Below, piece after piece: positions 16,415 to 25,221 of a stretch of 53,123 bases of DNA. Source of the DNA: Actinomycetota bacterium (lineage in GTDB: Bacteria > Actinomycetota > Actinomycetes > Streptosporangiales > Streptosporangiaceae); assembly GCA_003168255.1 (NCBI GenBank), contig PMSU01000066.1:1-53123 (forward strand). The letters run 5' to 3'. Numbering within the stretch: the stretch's first letter is position 1; every line of letters begins with the position of its first letter. Position numbers and translations under genes: made by a program. The notes beneath the pieces are model-generated. The model was not told where the DNA came from and did no database searches. It saw nothing but the letters and a program-made list of their open reading frames with translations.

Positions 16415-17407
16415 ATGAGCATCCCGCTCTCGATCCTCGACCTGGCGCCGATCCGCCGGGGCGAAACGGCTAGCGACAGCTTGGCTGCCAGCGTGGCCCT
16501 GGCCCAGCGTGCGGGGGAGTGGGGCTACCAGCGGGTCTGGTATGCCGAGCATCACAACAATGCGATGATCGCGTCTTCGGCTACCAGCGTGCTCATCGCC
16601 CACGTCGCCGCGCTGACCCAGGACATCCGCCTCGGTTCCGGCGGGATCATGCTGCCCAACCACGCCCCGCTCACGATCGCCGAGCAGTTCGGCACGCTCG
16701 AGGCGCTGCATCCCGGTCGCATCGACCTCGGCCTGGGGCGAGCTCCGGGCTCGGACCAGAACACTATGCTCGCCATGCGCCGCAACGCGGCGTCGGCCGA
16801 CAAGTTTCCCGAGGACGTCCTCGAGCTCCAGGGCTATCTCGGCGACGAGACCCGGATCCCGGGCGTAGAGGCGACGCCCGGCAAGGGCTCGCACGTCCCC
16901 CTGTACATCCTCGGTTCGTCGATGTACGGGGCCGCGGTCGCGGCAGCACTCGGCCTGCCCTACGCCTTCGCCTCGCACTTCGCCCCGGATGCGCTACAGG
17001 ACGCCGTCGCGGCGTACCGGCAGGAGTTCCGCCCGTCCGCGCAGCTGGATCACCCCTACGTCATCGCCGGAGTCAATGTCATCGCCGCGGATACCAGCTC
17101 CGCGGCGCAGGAACAGTTCCTCGCCGCCAAGCGCAACCGGGTGACCGCGATGTACGGCCGGGGGCGGATCTTCACCGACCAAGAGGCAGACGAGATCCTC
17201 GGCTCTCCCGCTGGCCAGCATCTCCAGCAGATGTTCAAGTACTCCGCCGTCGGGACACCGGCCGAGGTCAGCGAGTACGCAGAGGCCTTCGTCAAGCATG
17301 CCGACGCGGACGAGCTCATAGTCGCCCACCAGTCGGTCAGCACGCAAGCCCGGCTGCGCTCCGCGGAGCTGCTCGCGGATTCCGTGGAGCACGCCTTGGC
17401 AGGCTGA
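16415..17407 (+). CDS. LLM class flavin-dependent oxidoreductase (luciferase-like)
   Basis: A 330-residue bacterial luciferase-like monooxygenase of the MsnO8-type single-component group. It has the opening [13 protein letters not shown], the strand-helix with [52 protein letters not shown] and [19 protein letters not shown] segment (here [15 protein letters not shown]). These form the F420/FMN-binding barrel. It would use reduced flavin and oxygen on an unknown organic substrate. GGAAGAG precedes the ATG at 16415. It is divergent from the MarR-like regulator and likely derepressed by that regulator's ligand, which may be the enzyme's substrate. Confidence 0.9.
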   Translation: MSIPLSILDLAPIRRGETASDSLAASVALAQRAGEWGYQRVWYAEHHNNAMIASSATSVLIAHVAALTQDIRLGSGGIMLPNHAPLTIAEQFGTLEALHPGRIDLGLGRAPGSDQNTMLAMRRNAASADKFPEDVLELQGYLGDETRIPGVEATPGKGSHVPLYILGSSMYGAAVAAALGLPYAFASHFAPDALQDAVAAYRQEFRPSAQLDHPYVIAGVNVIAADTSSAAQEQFLAAKRNRVTAMYGRGRIFTDQEADEILGSPAGQHLQQMFKYSAVGTPAEVSEYAEAFVKHADADELIVAHQSVSTQARLRSAELLADSVEHALAG

Positions 17408-17446
17408 GCTCCCGCCGAACGACGTCAGCCAAGGCGGCACCCCAGT

Positions 17447-20400
17447 TCACGTCCGTCGAGGCGGCGTTGGCGGAGCCTTCGCTGCCGTGGTCCCAGCTGA
17501 CGTGCACGTCTGGACGCTGGAGGTGTTGTTGCCGAGGTTGGGGTCGCCCTCATTGGCAGTGACGGTGGCTTTGTTGACCACACACTTGTCGTCGTTCGGC
17601 GATGCAGTTCCGGAAACGGTGATGACAAAGGAGTCCCCCTCGTCCAGGTTGCCTTCTGCGCACTGCACGTCGTTGCCGGTGACGGTGCAGCCGGGTGTGG
17701 ACGTCGTGACGTTGGTGACCGCGGTCGGCACGGCATCATTCACGGCGAAGCCCGAGCTGTTCCCTGGGCCGTTGTCGGTGACGGTCAGCCCCCAGGTGAT
17801 CGCGCCGCCGGCCACCACCGTGGCTGGCCCGGTCTTGACGATGCTCAGGTCCGTGTCCTGGCCCACGCAAGAGGCGCCGTCATTGTTGTTCTGGGCGGCA
17901 ATCGGACCCGCAGAGCTCGACACCAGGTTGAACGTCGGATTCGTCGAGGACGGGTTGGTCACCGAGATCTGGTAAATGGTGCCAGTGTTGTTGTTGGAGA
18001 AGCCGAGGTTGCCGTTGCTGAATGTCCACGCCGCACCGTAAGTACCGGCGTTGGCCCCGCCGACGGGCGCGACGCCGCTCGGCGCGGGGAAGGTGCTGAC
18101 CGTGCCGGTCGCGGGATCCATACTGTAGATCGTCGTGCCGGACAGGCCCCAGAAGTACCCGCTGTCCAAGGACCAGTCGTCCGCGCTAAACGCCTGGCTC
18201 AAGGTCAGGGTCTCCAGCACCGAACCGGAGGTGACGTCGACCTCCTCGGCATCTGTGGAGCCGTCGTTGATCCAGTAGTCTCCGTCGGCGTCGAAGGCGC
18301 CGATGTACGGGGCCGTGAGGGTGTCCCCGCTGATGGTGCCCAGCGAAACGACATTGCCGGAGCTGTCGATTTGGAGCAGGTTGTCGGGGCTGTCGGAGCT
18401 GACGGCGTAGAGATAGCCGTTCTGGGTGTCGAAGCCGAGGGCATTGTAGGTCAGGGTGGAGGTGGGCCCGAGCGGGGTGTAGGTGCCTCCGCCCGCGCCC
18501 TGTGTCTCGAAGTACAGCGCTGTCGGCTCGCCCTGCGAGAGGTAGTCGGTGGGAGTGCTGCAGGTGAATGGCTGTGAAGTCGCCGGTATGGTCAGGCTGG
18601 AGTTGTAGCTCACGGTGGAACCAGTGGGCGTGGTGCCGGTCGCGGTGCCGATGTTGGTGATCGAGTCGGCTTCCACGTCGGCCTGGGTGGTGGTGTAGGT
18701 GGCGGTGCAGGTTGCCGAATCTGCCGGGTCCAGGGACGCGATGACGTTGGTGCCAGAACCGCAGTTGATCGCCGAAAGGCCGGTCATCGGGTCGGTGACG
18801 GTCACATTGGTCAGTGTCACGTCGCCGGTATTGGTGACCTGGTAGGTGTAGGTGATGGGGGTACCGGCCGTCGAGTAGCTCTGGATGCTGGCGGATTTCA
18901 CGATCCCCACGGAGGGAAATCCGGGGGACGTGCACGTCTGGACGCTCGAGGTGTTGTTGTCGGCGTTGGGGTCGGTTTCGTTCGCGGTGACGGTGGCCGT
19001 GTTGACGACACACGTGCTCGCTGTGGCCGGTGCGGTCCCGGTCAGGGTGATGGTGAAGGAGTCCCCGTTGTCCAGAGGGCCTTCTGCGCACTGCACGTCG
19101 TTGCCGGTGACGGTGCAGCCGGGGGTGGACGTCGTGGCGTCGGTGATCCCGGCCGGCACAGCGTCATCCACGGCGAAGCCCGAGCTGTTCCCGGGGCCAT
19201 TGTTGGTGACGGCGATGTCCCAGTTGATGCTGCCGCTGGAGGTCACGGTGGCCGGCCCGGTCTTGACGATGCTCAGGTCCGTGTCCTGACCCACGCAGGC
19301 GGCGCCATCGTTGATCTTGACGCTGTGCTTCGGACCGTGATAGCTCGAAACCAGCCCGAACGTCGGGTGAGCCGCCGACGGGTTGGTCACTGAAATCTGG
19401 TAGATGGCGCCGGTCTGGTTGTTGGAGAACCCGAGGTTGCCATTGCCGAAAGTCCACGAAGCACCGTAGAGACTTACGGACGCGACACCGCTCGGTGCGG
19501 GGAAGGTGCTGACCGCGCCGGCTGTCGGCTCGGTGGTCGAAACGCGGTAGATGGTGGTACCGGCCACGCCCCAGAGGTACCCGCTGTCCCACGACCAGTC
19601 GTACGGCTTGAACCCCGTGCCGGTCAAGGTCAAGGGCGTCGCGGACGGCGCGCCGCCGGTGACGTTGACCTCGTAGGCCGTCCTCGAGCCGCCGCCCTTG
19701 GTGATCCAGTAGTCGCCGGAATTATCGAAAGCGCCCACTGCCGGTCCGCCGGTTGCGACGTGGTACCCGCTGACGGTTCCCAGTGAGGTGACGCCGCCGG
19801 TGCTGTCGATCCGGATCAGGGTGCCGGTGCCGATGACCATGGCATAGAGGTAGTTCGAAGATGTGTCAAAGCCGAGGGCGTTGTAGGCGTGCCCTTCGGG
19901 GGAGGAGTAGGGGGACCCGAGCTTGTGGTAGGTGACGACATTCGACGCAGTGGTCGAGTAGTAGAGCTGCGTCGGGCCGGACGCGGTCTTGGACTGCGAG
20001 AGGTAGTCGGGCTCGGCGGGGGTGTAGCAAGTGAACGGGTGTCCGGGCGCCGGTATGGTCAGGCTGGAGTGGTAGCTCACGCTGGAGCCGGCGGGCGTGC
20101 TGCCGGTCGCGGTGCCGACATTGGTGATCGACCCGGTGTCCACGTCGCCCTGGGTGGTGGTGTAAGTGCCGGAGCAGGCGTGGGATGCGCTGGTGTTGAG
20201 CACCGCGATGACATTGGTGCCACCGCCGCAGTTGATCGGCGACAGATTCGCCATCGGATCAGTGACGGTCACATTGGTAAGCGTCACATCGCCGGTGTTG
20301 GTGACCTTGTAGGTGTAGGTGATGGGAGTGCCCGCCGTCGAATAGCTCTTGATGCTGGCGGACTTCACGAGCCCGATGGCCGGATTCGAAGCCTGAGCGC

Positions 20401-20563
20401 TGGCACGGTGACCTGCCGCGCGGCCATCATTCCTGGCGGCCACGCTCACCCGGGAGGTGGTCCCGCCCGGCGGGCCGGCGAGCGCGGGGCCCGCGGACAG
20501 CGCGACGAACGTGACCGCGGCGGTTAAGCTCGCCAGTAGCCTGCCGTTACCTAGCGTGGGCAT
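17447..20563 (-). CDS. Large secreted protein with two DUF11-type/beta-propeller modules
   Basis: A 1038-residue protein with a signal peptide (about 1-30, ending SAGPALAG). The rest is two copies of a module of about 485 residues, starting near 60 and 550. Each has a domain opening VKSASI(K/Q)SYSTAGTPITYTY, with the TNTGDVTLTNVTVTDPM block, a propeller-like domain (YNALGFDT, GAFD..GDYWI, GYLWG/GYFWG), and a DUF11-type Ig-like domain (QDTDLSIVKTGPATV and NGPGNSSGFAV). No LPXTG or terminal membrane segment is seen; the end (AAKAPPTPPRRT) looks abrupt. The ATG at 20563 follows GGGGAGG. It is probably a surface or matrix protein; adhesion is a guess. It begins 71 bp after the MFS gene and may share its transcript. 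Confidence 0.85.
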   Translation of the reverse strand: MPTLGNGRLLASLTAAVTFVALSAGPALAGPPGGTTSRVSVAARNDGRAAGHRASAQASNPAIGLVKSASIKSYSTAGTPITYTYKVTNTGDVTLTNVTVTDPMANLSPINCGGGTNVIAVLNTSASHACSGTYTTTQGDVDTGSITNVGTATGSTPAGSSVSYHSSLTIPAPGHPFTCYTPAEPDYLSQSKTASGPTQLYYSTTASNVVTYHKLGSPYSSPEGHAYNALGFDTSSNYLYAMVIGTGTLIRIDSTGGVTSLGTVSGYHVATGGPAVGAFDNSGDYWITKGGGSRTAYEVNVTGGAPSATPLTLTGTGFKPYDWSWDSGYLWGVAGTTIYRVSTTEPTAGAVSTFPAPSGVASVSLYGASWTFGNGNLGFSNNQTGAIYQISVTNPSAAHPTFGLVSSYHGPKHSVKINDGAACVGQDTDLSIVKTGPATVTSSGSINWDIAVTNNGPGNSSGFAVDDAVPAGITDATTSTPGCTVTGNDVQCAEGPLDNGDSFTITLTGTAPATASTCVVNTATVTANETDPNADNNTSSVQTCTSPGFPSVGIVKSASIQSYSTAGTPITYTYQVTNTGDVTLTNVTVTDPMTGLSAINCGSGTNVIASLDPADSATCTATYTTTQADVEADSITNIGTATGTTPTGSTVSYNSSLTIPATSQPFTCSTPTDYLSQGEPTALYFETQGAGGGTYTPLGPTSTLTYNALGFDTQNGYLYAVSSDSPDNLLQIDSSGNVVSLGTISGDTLTAPYIGAFDADGDYWINDGSTDAEEVDVTSGSVLETLTLSQAFSADDWSLDSGYFWGLSGTTIYSMDPATGTVSTFPAPSGVAPVGGANAGTYGAAWTFSNGNLGFSNNNTGTIYQISVTNPSSTNPTFNLVSSSAGPIAAQNNNDGASCVGQDTDLSIVKTGPATVVAGGAITWGLTVTDNGPGNSSGFAVNDAVPTAVTNVTTSTPGCTVTGNDVQCAEGNLDEGDSFVITVSGTASPNDDKCVVNKATVTANEGDPNLGNNTSSVQTCTSAGTTAAKAPPTPPRRT

Positions 20564-20634
20564 AGGTTCCAGTCCTCCCCGTAGAGCCGACCTGTCCACC
20601 CTCCCTGCTGCCTTGCCTGGCGGCAAGAGGCGCA

Positions 20635-21945
20635 TTACAGCCGCCCGGCAGATTCTTCGACGATGTTCGTGCCGTCGGCCAGTTCACTGGCGTGCGTGGC
20701 GCGGATCCGGCGGGTGGCCGCCATCAGCAGGCCCAGTGCCGGTCCGAGCGCCGCGGCGCCCGCCAGCAGGGCGGCGCGGATCGACACGAGGTTGCCGACC
20801 ACGCCGATCACCGGGCCGCCGACCATTTGGCCCCCGCTGTCGAACATGTCGCGGGCGGACAGCGCCGTGGCCCGAACCTGGGATTCCACCCGGACCACCA
20901 TCCACCCGGTGACCAGGGGCTCGTACGCCGGCCGCAGGGCGGACACCGCCAGGTAGGCAGCCAGGAAAAGATAGAACGCGTGGGCGGTTCCCATGATCAC
21001 CACGAGAATGGCGGTAGCGGCGGTGATGATCAGCAGCGTGGTGGTCACCGAGGCAGGCCCGAGCCGCTTGGTACGGCGCCCAGCCAGTTCCGTGGTGCCA
21101 AGTCCCAGCACCGCCGCCATGCAGGCGATCACGCTGAACCACATGACTGGCCGCATTCCGAACAGCTGGGGGAAGGTGATGTCCTTGATCAGGAAGTCGC
21201 CCCATAGCCGGTCGAAGCTTTCGCTCCACATGCCGAGGAAGAAGGTCATCGCGAACAGCAGGACCAGGCCGGGGACCGCGCGCACCGCCCGGCTGGTGGA
21301 ACGAACCTGCTCGCCGAGCGCGCCGGACGCGCCCCGCAGCACCGCCCGGGGCCGCAGTCCGCTGGCAGCGGGGCGGAAGTTGCGTTCCGGCATGAGGACC
21401 GCGAGTGCCACGGCGAGCAGGCACATGAGGCCGCCTCCGACCAGCAGGGGCAGCCTCAGGGCGACCAACGCCATGAACCCGCTGCCCGCGCTGCCCACGA
21501 TCACTCCGACCAGGCCAAGCTGCTCGGACCGGATGTAGACCGCCGTCATCTCCTTTTCCCCGAGCTCGTCGGCGATCCACGATTCCTGCGCTCCATACAT
21601 GAGGGCAGCGCCGAACGCGATCAGTACCTGAGCGGCTAGCAGGACCGCGAACGCTGGCGACAGGCCTTGCGCGATGTATCCCAGCGCGAGCACGAACACG
21701 CCGGCGACGACGCATAGCCGCCGGCTGACCATGTCCGCCAGCATCCCGGTGGGCAGTTGCAGCACGAAGTATGCCGCCTCGACCACGGTGCCCAGCAGCA
21801 CCAGTTGCAGGGGATTGAGCCGGCCCGCGGTGACCCAGTACACGATGATCGTCGCCTGGATGATGCCGAGCAGGACAGCCATGGCGAACTGAAACCCCAG
21901 ATACAGCCGGTATGGGCTGTTCATCGGGTGCGCATACCTGGACAT
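20635..21945 (-). CDS. Major facilitator superfamily transporter
   Basis: A 436-residue permease with about 12 hydrophobic segments. The loop 2-3 motif reads GMLADMVSRRLC, a variant of the MFS motif A (GxLaDrxGrr). Residues YGAQESWIADEL near 115 match the MFS group often annotated next to drug or sugar exporters in actinobacteria. Both halves are related by the usual pseudo-repeat, with a long cytoplasmic loop around 195-230. The ATG at 21945 follows GAGGAACC; upstream in-frame starts add residues unlike the family. Substrate unknown. Confidence 0.85.
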   Translation of the reverse strand: MSRYAHPMNSPYRLYLGFQFAMAVLLGIIQATIIVYWVTAGRLNPLQLVLLGTVVEAAYFVLQLPTGMLADMVSRRLCVVAGVFVLALGYIAQGLSPAFAVLLAAQVLIAFGAALMYGAQESWIADELGEKEMTAVYIRSEQLGLVGVIVGSAGSGFMALVALRLPLLVGGGLMCLLAVALAVLMPERNFRPAASGLRPRAVLRGASGALGEQVRSTSRAVRAVPGLVLLFAMTFFLGMWSESFDRLWGDFLIKDITFPQLFGMRPVMWFSVIACMAAVLGLGTTELAGRRTKRLGPASVTTTLLIITAATAILVVIMGTAHAFYLFLAAYLAVSALRPAYEPLVTGWMVVRVESQVRATALSARDMFDSGGQMVGGPVIGVVGNLVSIRAALLAGAAALGPALGLLMAATRRIRATHASELADGTNIVEESAGRL

Positions 21946-22182
21946 TCGGGGTTCCTCGTGGTTTCGAATCAGCCGCGGATCACCTCGACCTCGATACGCC
22001 GCCAGGGACCCGGAGAAGGCTGGCATGCGCCCGGGATTCCTGTCATCCCATTTACCGGCCGCCCGAGCGGGTGAGATGTCTAGTCACGACGGCGATCTAT
22101 CGCATGCGATACTGCGGAAGTATCTCGAAGGTAGAGATTTCCCGCGCAGAGACAGACGGGTATCACCCGGGATCAGGTTAGC

Positions 22183-23178
22183 GTGGCGATCACGGAGCGT
22201 CTGGACCGATTTCAGCAGAGGCACCCGTGGGCGGGTTTCCCGCTCGCCGTGGTGTACAAGTACTTCGACGACTTCGGCGCCTACCTGGCGGCGTTGCTCA
22301 CTTACTACGGGTTCGTATCGCTCTTCCCGTTGTTGCTGCTGGCATCGACGATCCTGGGCTTTATCCTGTCGGGCGATCAGAGACTCCAGCACGAGGTGCT
22401 CACCTCGGCGCTGCACCAGTTTCCAGTGATCGGCGGGGATCTGTCCCAGCCGAAGCGTCTCGGTGGCGGCCCGGTCGGCCTGGTCGTGGGAATCCTCGGA
22501 TCCCTGTACGGCGGACTGGGCGTGGCGCAGGCCTTCCAGTACGCGTCGAACACCGTGTGGGCAGTGCCGCGCAACAATCGGCCAAACCCTTTCAAGGCCC
22601 GCGGCCGCAGCCTGCTGCTGCTGACCACCGCCGGATTGGCCGTCACGGGCACGACGGTCTTGTCCGTCGTGGGCGGCGGCGGGGCCGGGGCGCTGGGGGC
22701 AGCCGGACGGGTCCTGGCGCTGGCGGCGTCCGTTGTGATCAACATCGCCGTGTCCATCTTCGCGTTCCGCTTTGCGCCGGCCCGGCGCCTGTCCGTGCGC
22801 GACGTGGTGCCGGGCGCGATAGCCGCGGCGGTGATCTGGCAGCTGCTGCAATCCTTCGGGGTTATCTACGTCCGGCATGTGGTCAAGCACGCCAGCGCCA
22901 CGAACGCGGTGTTCGCCATCGTCCTCGGCCTGCTCGCGTTCCTCTACATCACTGCCACGGCCCTCCTGCTGTGCGTGGAGATCAACGTCGTGCGCGTCAA
23001 TCACGTCCACCCCAGGTCGCTGCTCACCCCGTTCACCGACAACGTCATCCTGACCAGCGCCGACCGGCGCGCGTACTCCGGCCAGGCCAAGGCGCAGCGC
23101 AGCAAGGGCTTCGAACACGTCGACGTCAGCTTCGACGCACCATTGCCTGAACCCGAGCAAGACGATCCCGCCCCGTGA
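22183..23178 (+). CDS. YihY/BrkB family membrane protein
   Basis: A 331-residue protein with about six transmembrane segments. It matches the YihY/BrkB family in the N-terminal LAALLTYYGFVSLFPLLLLASTILGFILSG, the GGGPVGLVVGILGSLYGGLGVAQAFQYASNTVW block and the C-terminal ILGLLAF-type segment (VFAIVLGLLAFLYITATALLLCVEIN). The family was once called ribonuclease BN, which is now known to be wrong; a transport or envelope role is assumed. A charged tail of about 45 residues follows the last segment. The start is the GTG at 22183 with a weak AGG upstream. It converges on the AAA-VWA gene. Confidence 0.88.
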   Translation: MAITERLDRFQQRHPWAGFPLAVVYKYFDDFGAYLAALLTYYGFVSLFPLLLLASTILGFILSGDQRLQHEVLTSALHQFPVIGGDLSQPKRLGGGPVGLVVGILGSLYGGLGVAQAFQYASNTVWAVPRNNRPNPFKARGRSLLLLTTAGLAVTGTTVLSVVGGGGAGALGAAGRVLALAASVVINIAVSIFAFRFAPARRLSVRDVVPGAIAAAVIWQLLQSFGVIYVRHVVKHASATNAVFAIVLGLLAFLYITATALLLCVEINVVRVNHVHPRSLLTPFTDNVILTSADRRAYSGQAKAQRSKGFEHVDVSFDAPLPEPEQDDPAP

Positions 23179-23226
23179 ACAAAGGCGCGACAATAGGCGC
23201 GCCCGCCCGGCGGCGCCCTCGCCAGG

Positions 23227-25197
23227 TCAGCCTGACCGCGACAGTGCCCTGGTCAGCGCGGGCGCGACCTCAGCCAGTCTCCTGACCGGCTGGCTGACGC
23301 CGCAGCCGAGCCTGGCCAGTGCCGCGGCGGCCCGCTCCGATTCCGGGGCCGGCAGCGGGCACAGCACGTGCAGACGGTCGATTCCGGCCAGCGCCGAAGC
23401 CGGGTCGTCGCCACTGGTCGCCACGCAGTCCGACAGCAGGATCGCGACCCGCTCGTCGGCATGCGAGCCGGCCAGTTCCCTGGCCGCCGCGCGCAGGCCG
23501 CCAGCCAGGTCGGTCATCCCGTGTCCGCGCAATCCGATCAGCTCGCCCACCAGGTCCTCGGGCACTCGCCCGGAGCCAGCGGCCCGAAGCCGGGTGACGT
23601 CGCTGCCGAATGCGACGACGCTAGGGTCCAGCCGGCCGTCAGCCGACAGCACCACGCCAGCCGCGGCTACCGCCGCGATGGCGACCGCGAGTCCCGACAT
23701 CGAGCCGCTCGTGTCGATCAGCAGGCAGAGCGACCGGCGGTGCGCCCGCCAGGACCTGGTCACCAGTTCGGCATCGGCCGGAGGCCAGGCACCCGAGAAC
23801 CGGTCGAGCGTGCGATCAAGGTCAAGATCCCCCTCCCTAACGGTGCCAGGCCCGAGTCTCCGCGTACCGCGAGCCGGGCGCGCGCCGACCGCCGCGAGCT
23901 GGACGAACACCCGAGCCGCCAGCCGCCTGGCCACAGCGGCCAGCTGCCGGTCGGTGGCCAGCGCCAGATCCGCGAGCAGCGTCGCCGCCGCGTCCGGTTC
24001 GGCTGCCAGCAGGCGGGCGAGTGAATCTTGATCGAGCTGGCCGACCCCGGGGGAGACGTCCCCGAACGAGGAGTGCCGGGCGGTCAGCTCAGCGCGGCTC
24101 AGCGTCCGCCGGGAGCCGCCCTGGCCGCGGCCGCGGCGCAGCCGGGACGCGGACGCGCTGCGGATCGGGTGGCCTGCCGCCGGGCCGGGCGGCAGGCCGT
24201 CAGCTTTTCCCTGGCCATCACCGGCGTCCCCCGCTTCCCCCGCGTCCCCGGCGTCCCCGGCGTCCCCGGCGTCCCCGGCGTCCCCGGCGTCCCCGGCGTC
24301 CCCGGCGCCAGTGACAGGCTGCGCGCCGTCCGGCGGGTCGGACGGCGCGGGCTGCGCCGGCCAGGCCTCGGCGAGCAGCTCGTCTATCACCGACTCGGGG
24401 CTGCGGTCACAGCCGTCCGCGATCCGGATCCGCCCGGACAGCGCGGCGTAAGCGGCGTCCCGCGCGCTGCCTAGCGCCAGCGCGGGCTCCCCGCGCAGCC
24501 GGGCCAGCCCGGTCAGCAGCAGCACAAGGTCGATCGCACCGCGCACCGAGGCGCCCATCCGAACGTCGCGATGCTCCCGCGTGGCCCGGGTCAGCGTCAC
24601 CGCGAAGTCCACCACCTCGCCGTTCTCGCCGGTCGCTGTCCCTGTGATCCGCCGCTCCGCCGCCGCGTCCTGGTAGCCGAGCACCACCCGGCAGATCCGG
24701 TCCGCGATGGCCTGGCTCACCCGTGCGGTGCCGATCGCGTCGAACGGGTTCATCGCGGCGATCAGCCGGAAGTCGGCTCCAGCCGCGATCATGCCAAGCC
24801 GGGGAACGGCGATCTCACCCTCGGCGAGCACGGTGATCAGGACGTTCAGCGTCTCCTCGGGGATCCGGTTGAACTCCTCCAGGTAGAGCAGGGCCCCGCC
24901 CCGCATCGCCGCCAGCAGCGGGCCGTCGGTGAAGCTGTCCGGCAGGTAGCCCCGGGCCAGGACCTGCGCGGGGTCGTACTGCCCGACCAGCCTGGCCGGC
25001 GTCAGCTCGGCGTTGCCCTCGACGAAGATGACCCTCTTGCCCGCGCTGCGGGCGATGTCGCGCAGCAAGGTGGACTTGCCGGTGCCCGGCGGCCCCTCGA
25101 TCACGACATGCCGGCCGGCCTCGAGCGCGACCTCCAGTACCTGGCGCTCCCGCTCCAGCCCGACGACCGTAGGCAGGCCGCCGGGCGCAGCCGTCAC
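23227..25197 (-). CDS. MoxR-like AAA ATPase fused to a VWA domain
   Basis: A 656-residue fusion. The N-terminal MoxR/CoxD-type AAA+ domain has Walker A GPPGTGKST, Walker B LLYLEEFNRIPEE and the NPFD sensor segment. A Gly/Asp/Ala linker built from GDA triplets separates it from the C-terminal VWA domain, whose metal site DTSGSMSG and Thr in GHGMTDLAGG are intact. In most systems (CoxD-CoxE, MoxR-VWA, BchI-BchD) the two parts are separate subunits that insert metals or mature enzymes. The start is taken as the GTG at 25197 with GAGGG upstream; a TTG at 25212 is less likely. It starts 24 bp after the alcohol dehydrogenase gene ends, so an operon and a maturation role for that enzyme, or for one elsewhere, are possible. 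Confidence 0.85.
   Translation of the reverse strand: MTAAPGGLPTVVGLERERQVLEVALEAGRHVVIEGPPGTGKSTLLRDIARSAGKRVIFVEGNAELTPARLVGQYDPAQVLARGYLPDSFTDGPLLAAMRGGALLYLEEFNRIPEETLNVLITVLAEGEIAVPRLGMIAAGADFRLIAAMNPFDAIGTARVSQAIADRICRVVLGYQDAAAERRITGTATGENGEVVDFAVTLTRATREHRDVRMGASVRGAIDLVLLLTGLARLRGEPALALGSARDAAYAALSGRIRIADGCDRSPESVIDELLAEAWPAQPAPSDPPDGAQPVTGAGDAGDAGDAGDAGDAGDAGDAGEAGDAGDGQGKADGLPPGPAAGHPIRSASASRLRRGRGQGGSRRTLSRAELTARHSSFGDVSPGVGQLDQDSLARLLAAEPDAAATLLADLALATDRQLAAVARRLAARVFVQLAAVGARPARGTRRLGPGTVREGDLDLDRTLDRFSGAWPPADAELVTRSWRAHRRSLCLLIDTSGSMSGLAVAIAAVAAAGVVLSADGRLDPSVVAFGSDVTRLRAAGSGRVPEDLVGELIGLRGHGMTDLAGGLRAAARELAGSHADERVAILLSDCVATSGDDPASALAGIDRLHVLCPLPAPESERAAAALARLGCGVSQPVRRLAEVAPALTRALSRSG
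24236..24306. repeat. 9-bp tandem microsatellite inside the AAA-VWA gene
   Basis: The unit GTCCCCGGC is repeated about seven times without change and then degenerates. On the coding strand it encodes Gly-Asp-Ala triplets in the interdomain linker. Because the unit is a multiple of three, copy-number change would alter linker length without shifting frame. Confidence 0.9.
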
Positions 25198-25221
25198 GCC
25201 ACCCTCATGCAACCGGACAGA

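Noticed and set aside
22084..23193. 369-codon open frame on the - strand
   Set aside because: It is antisense to the YihY/BrkB gene and has no recognisable domain.
24236..24306. Possible CRISPR-like repeat
   Set aside because: The 9-bp units have no spacers; it is a coding microsatellite.
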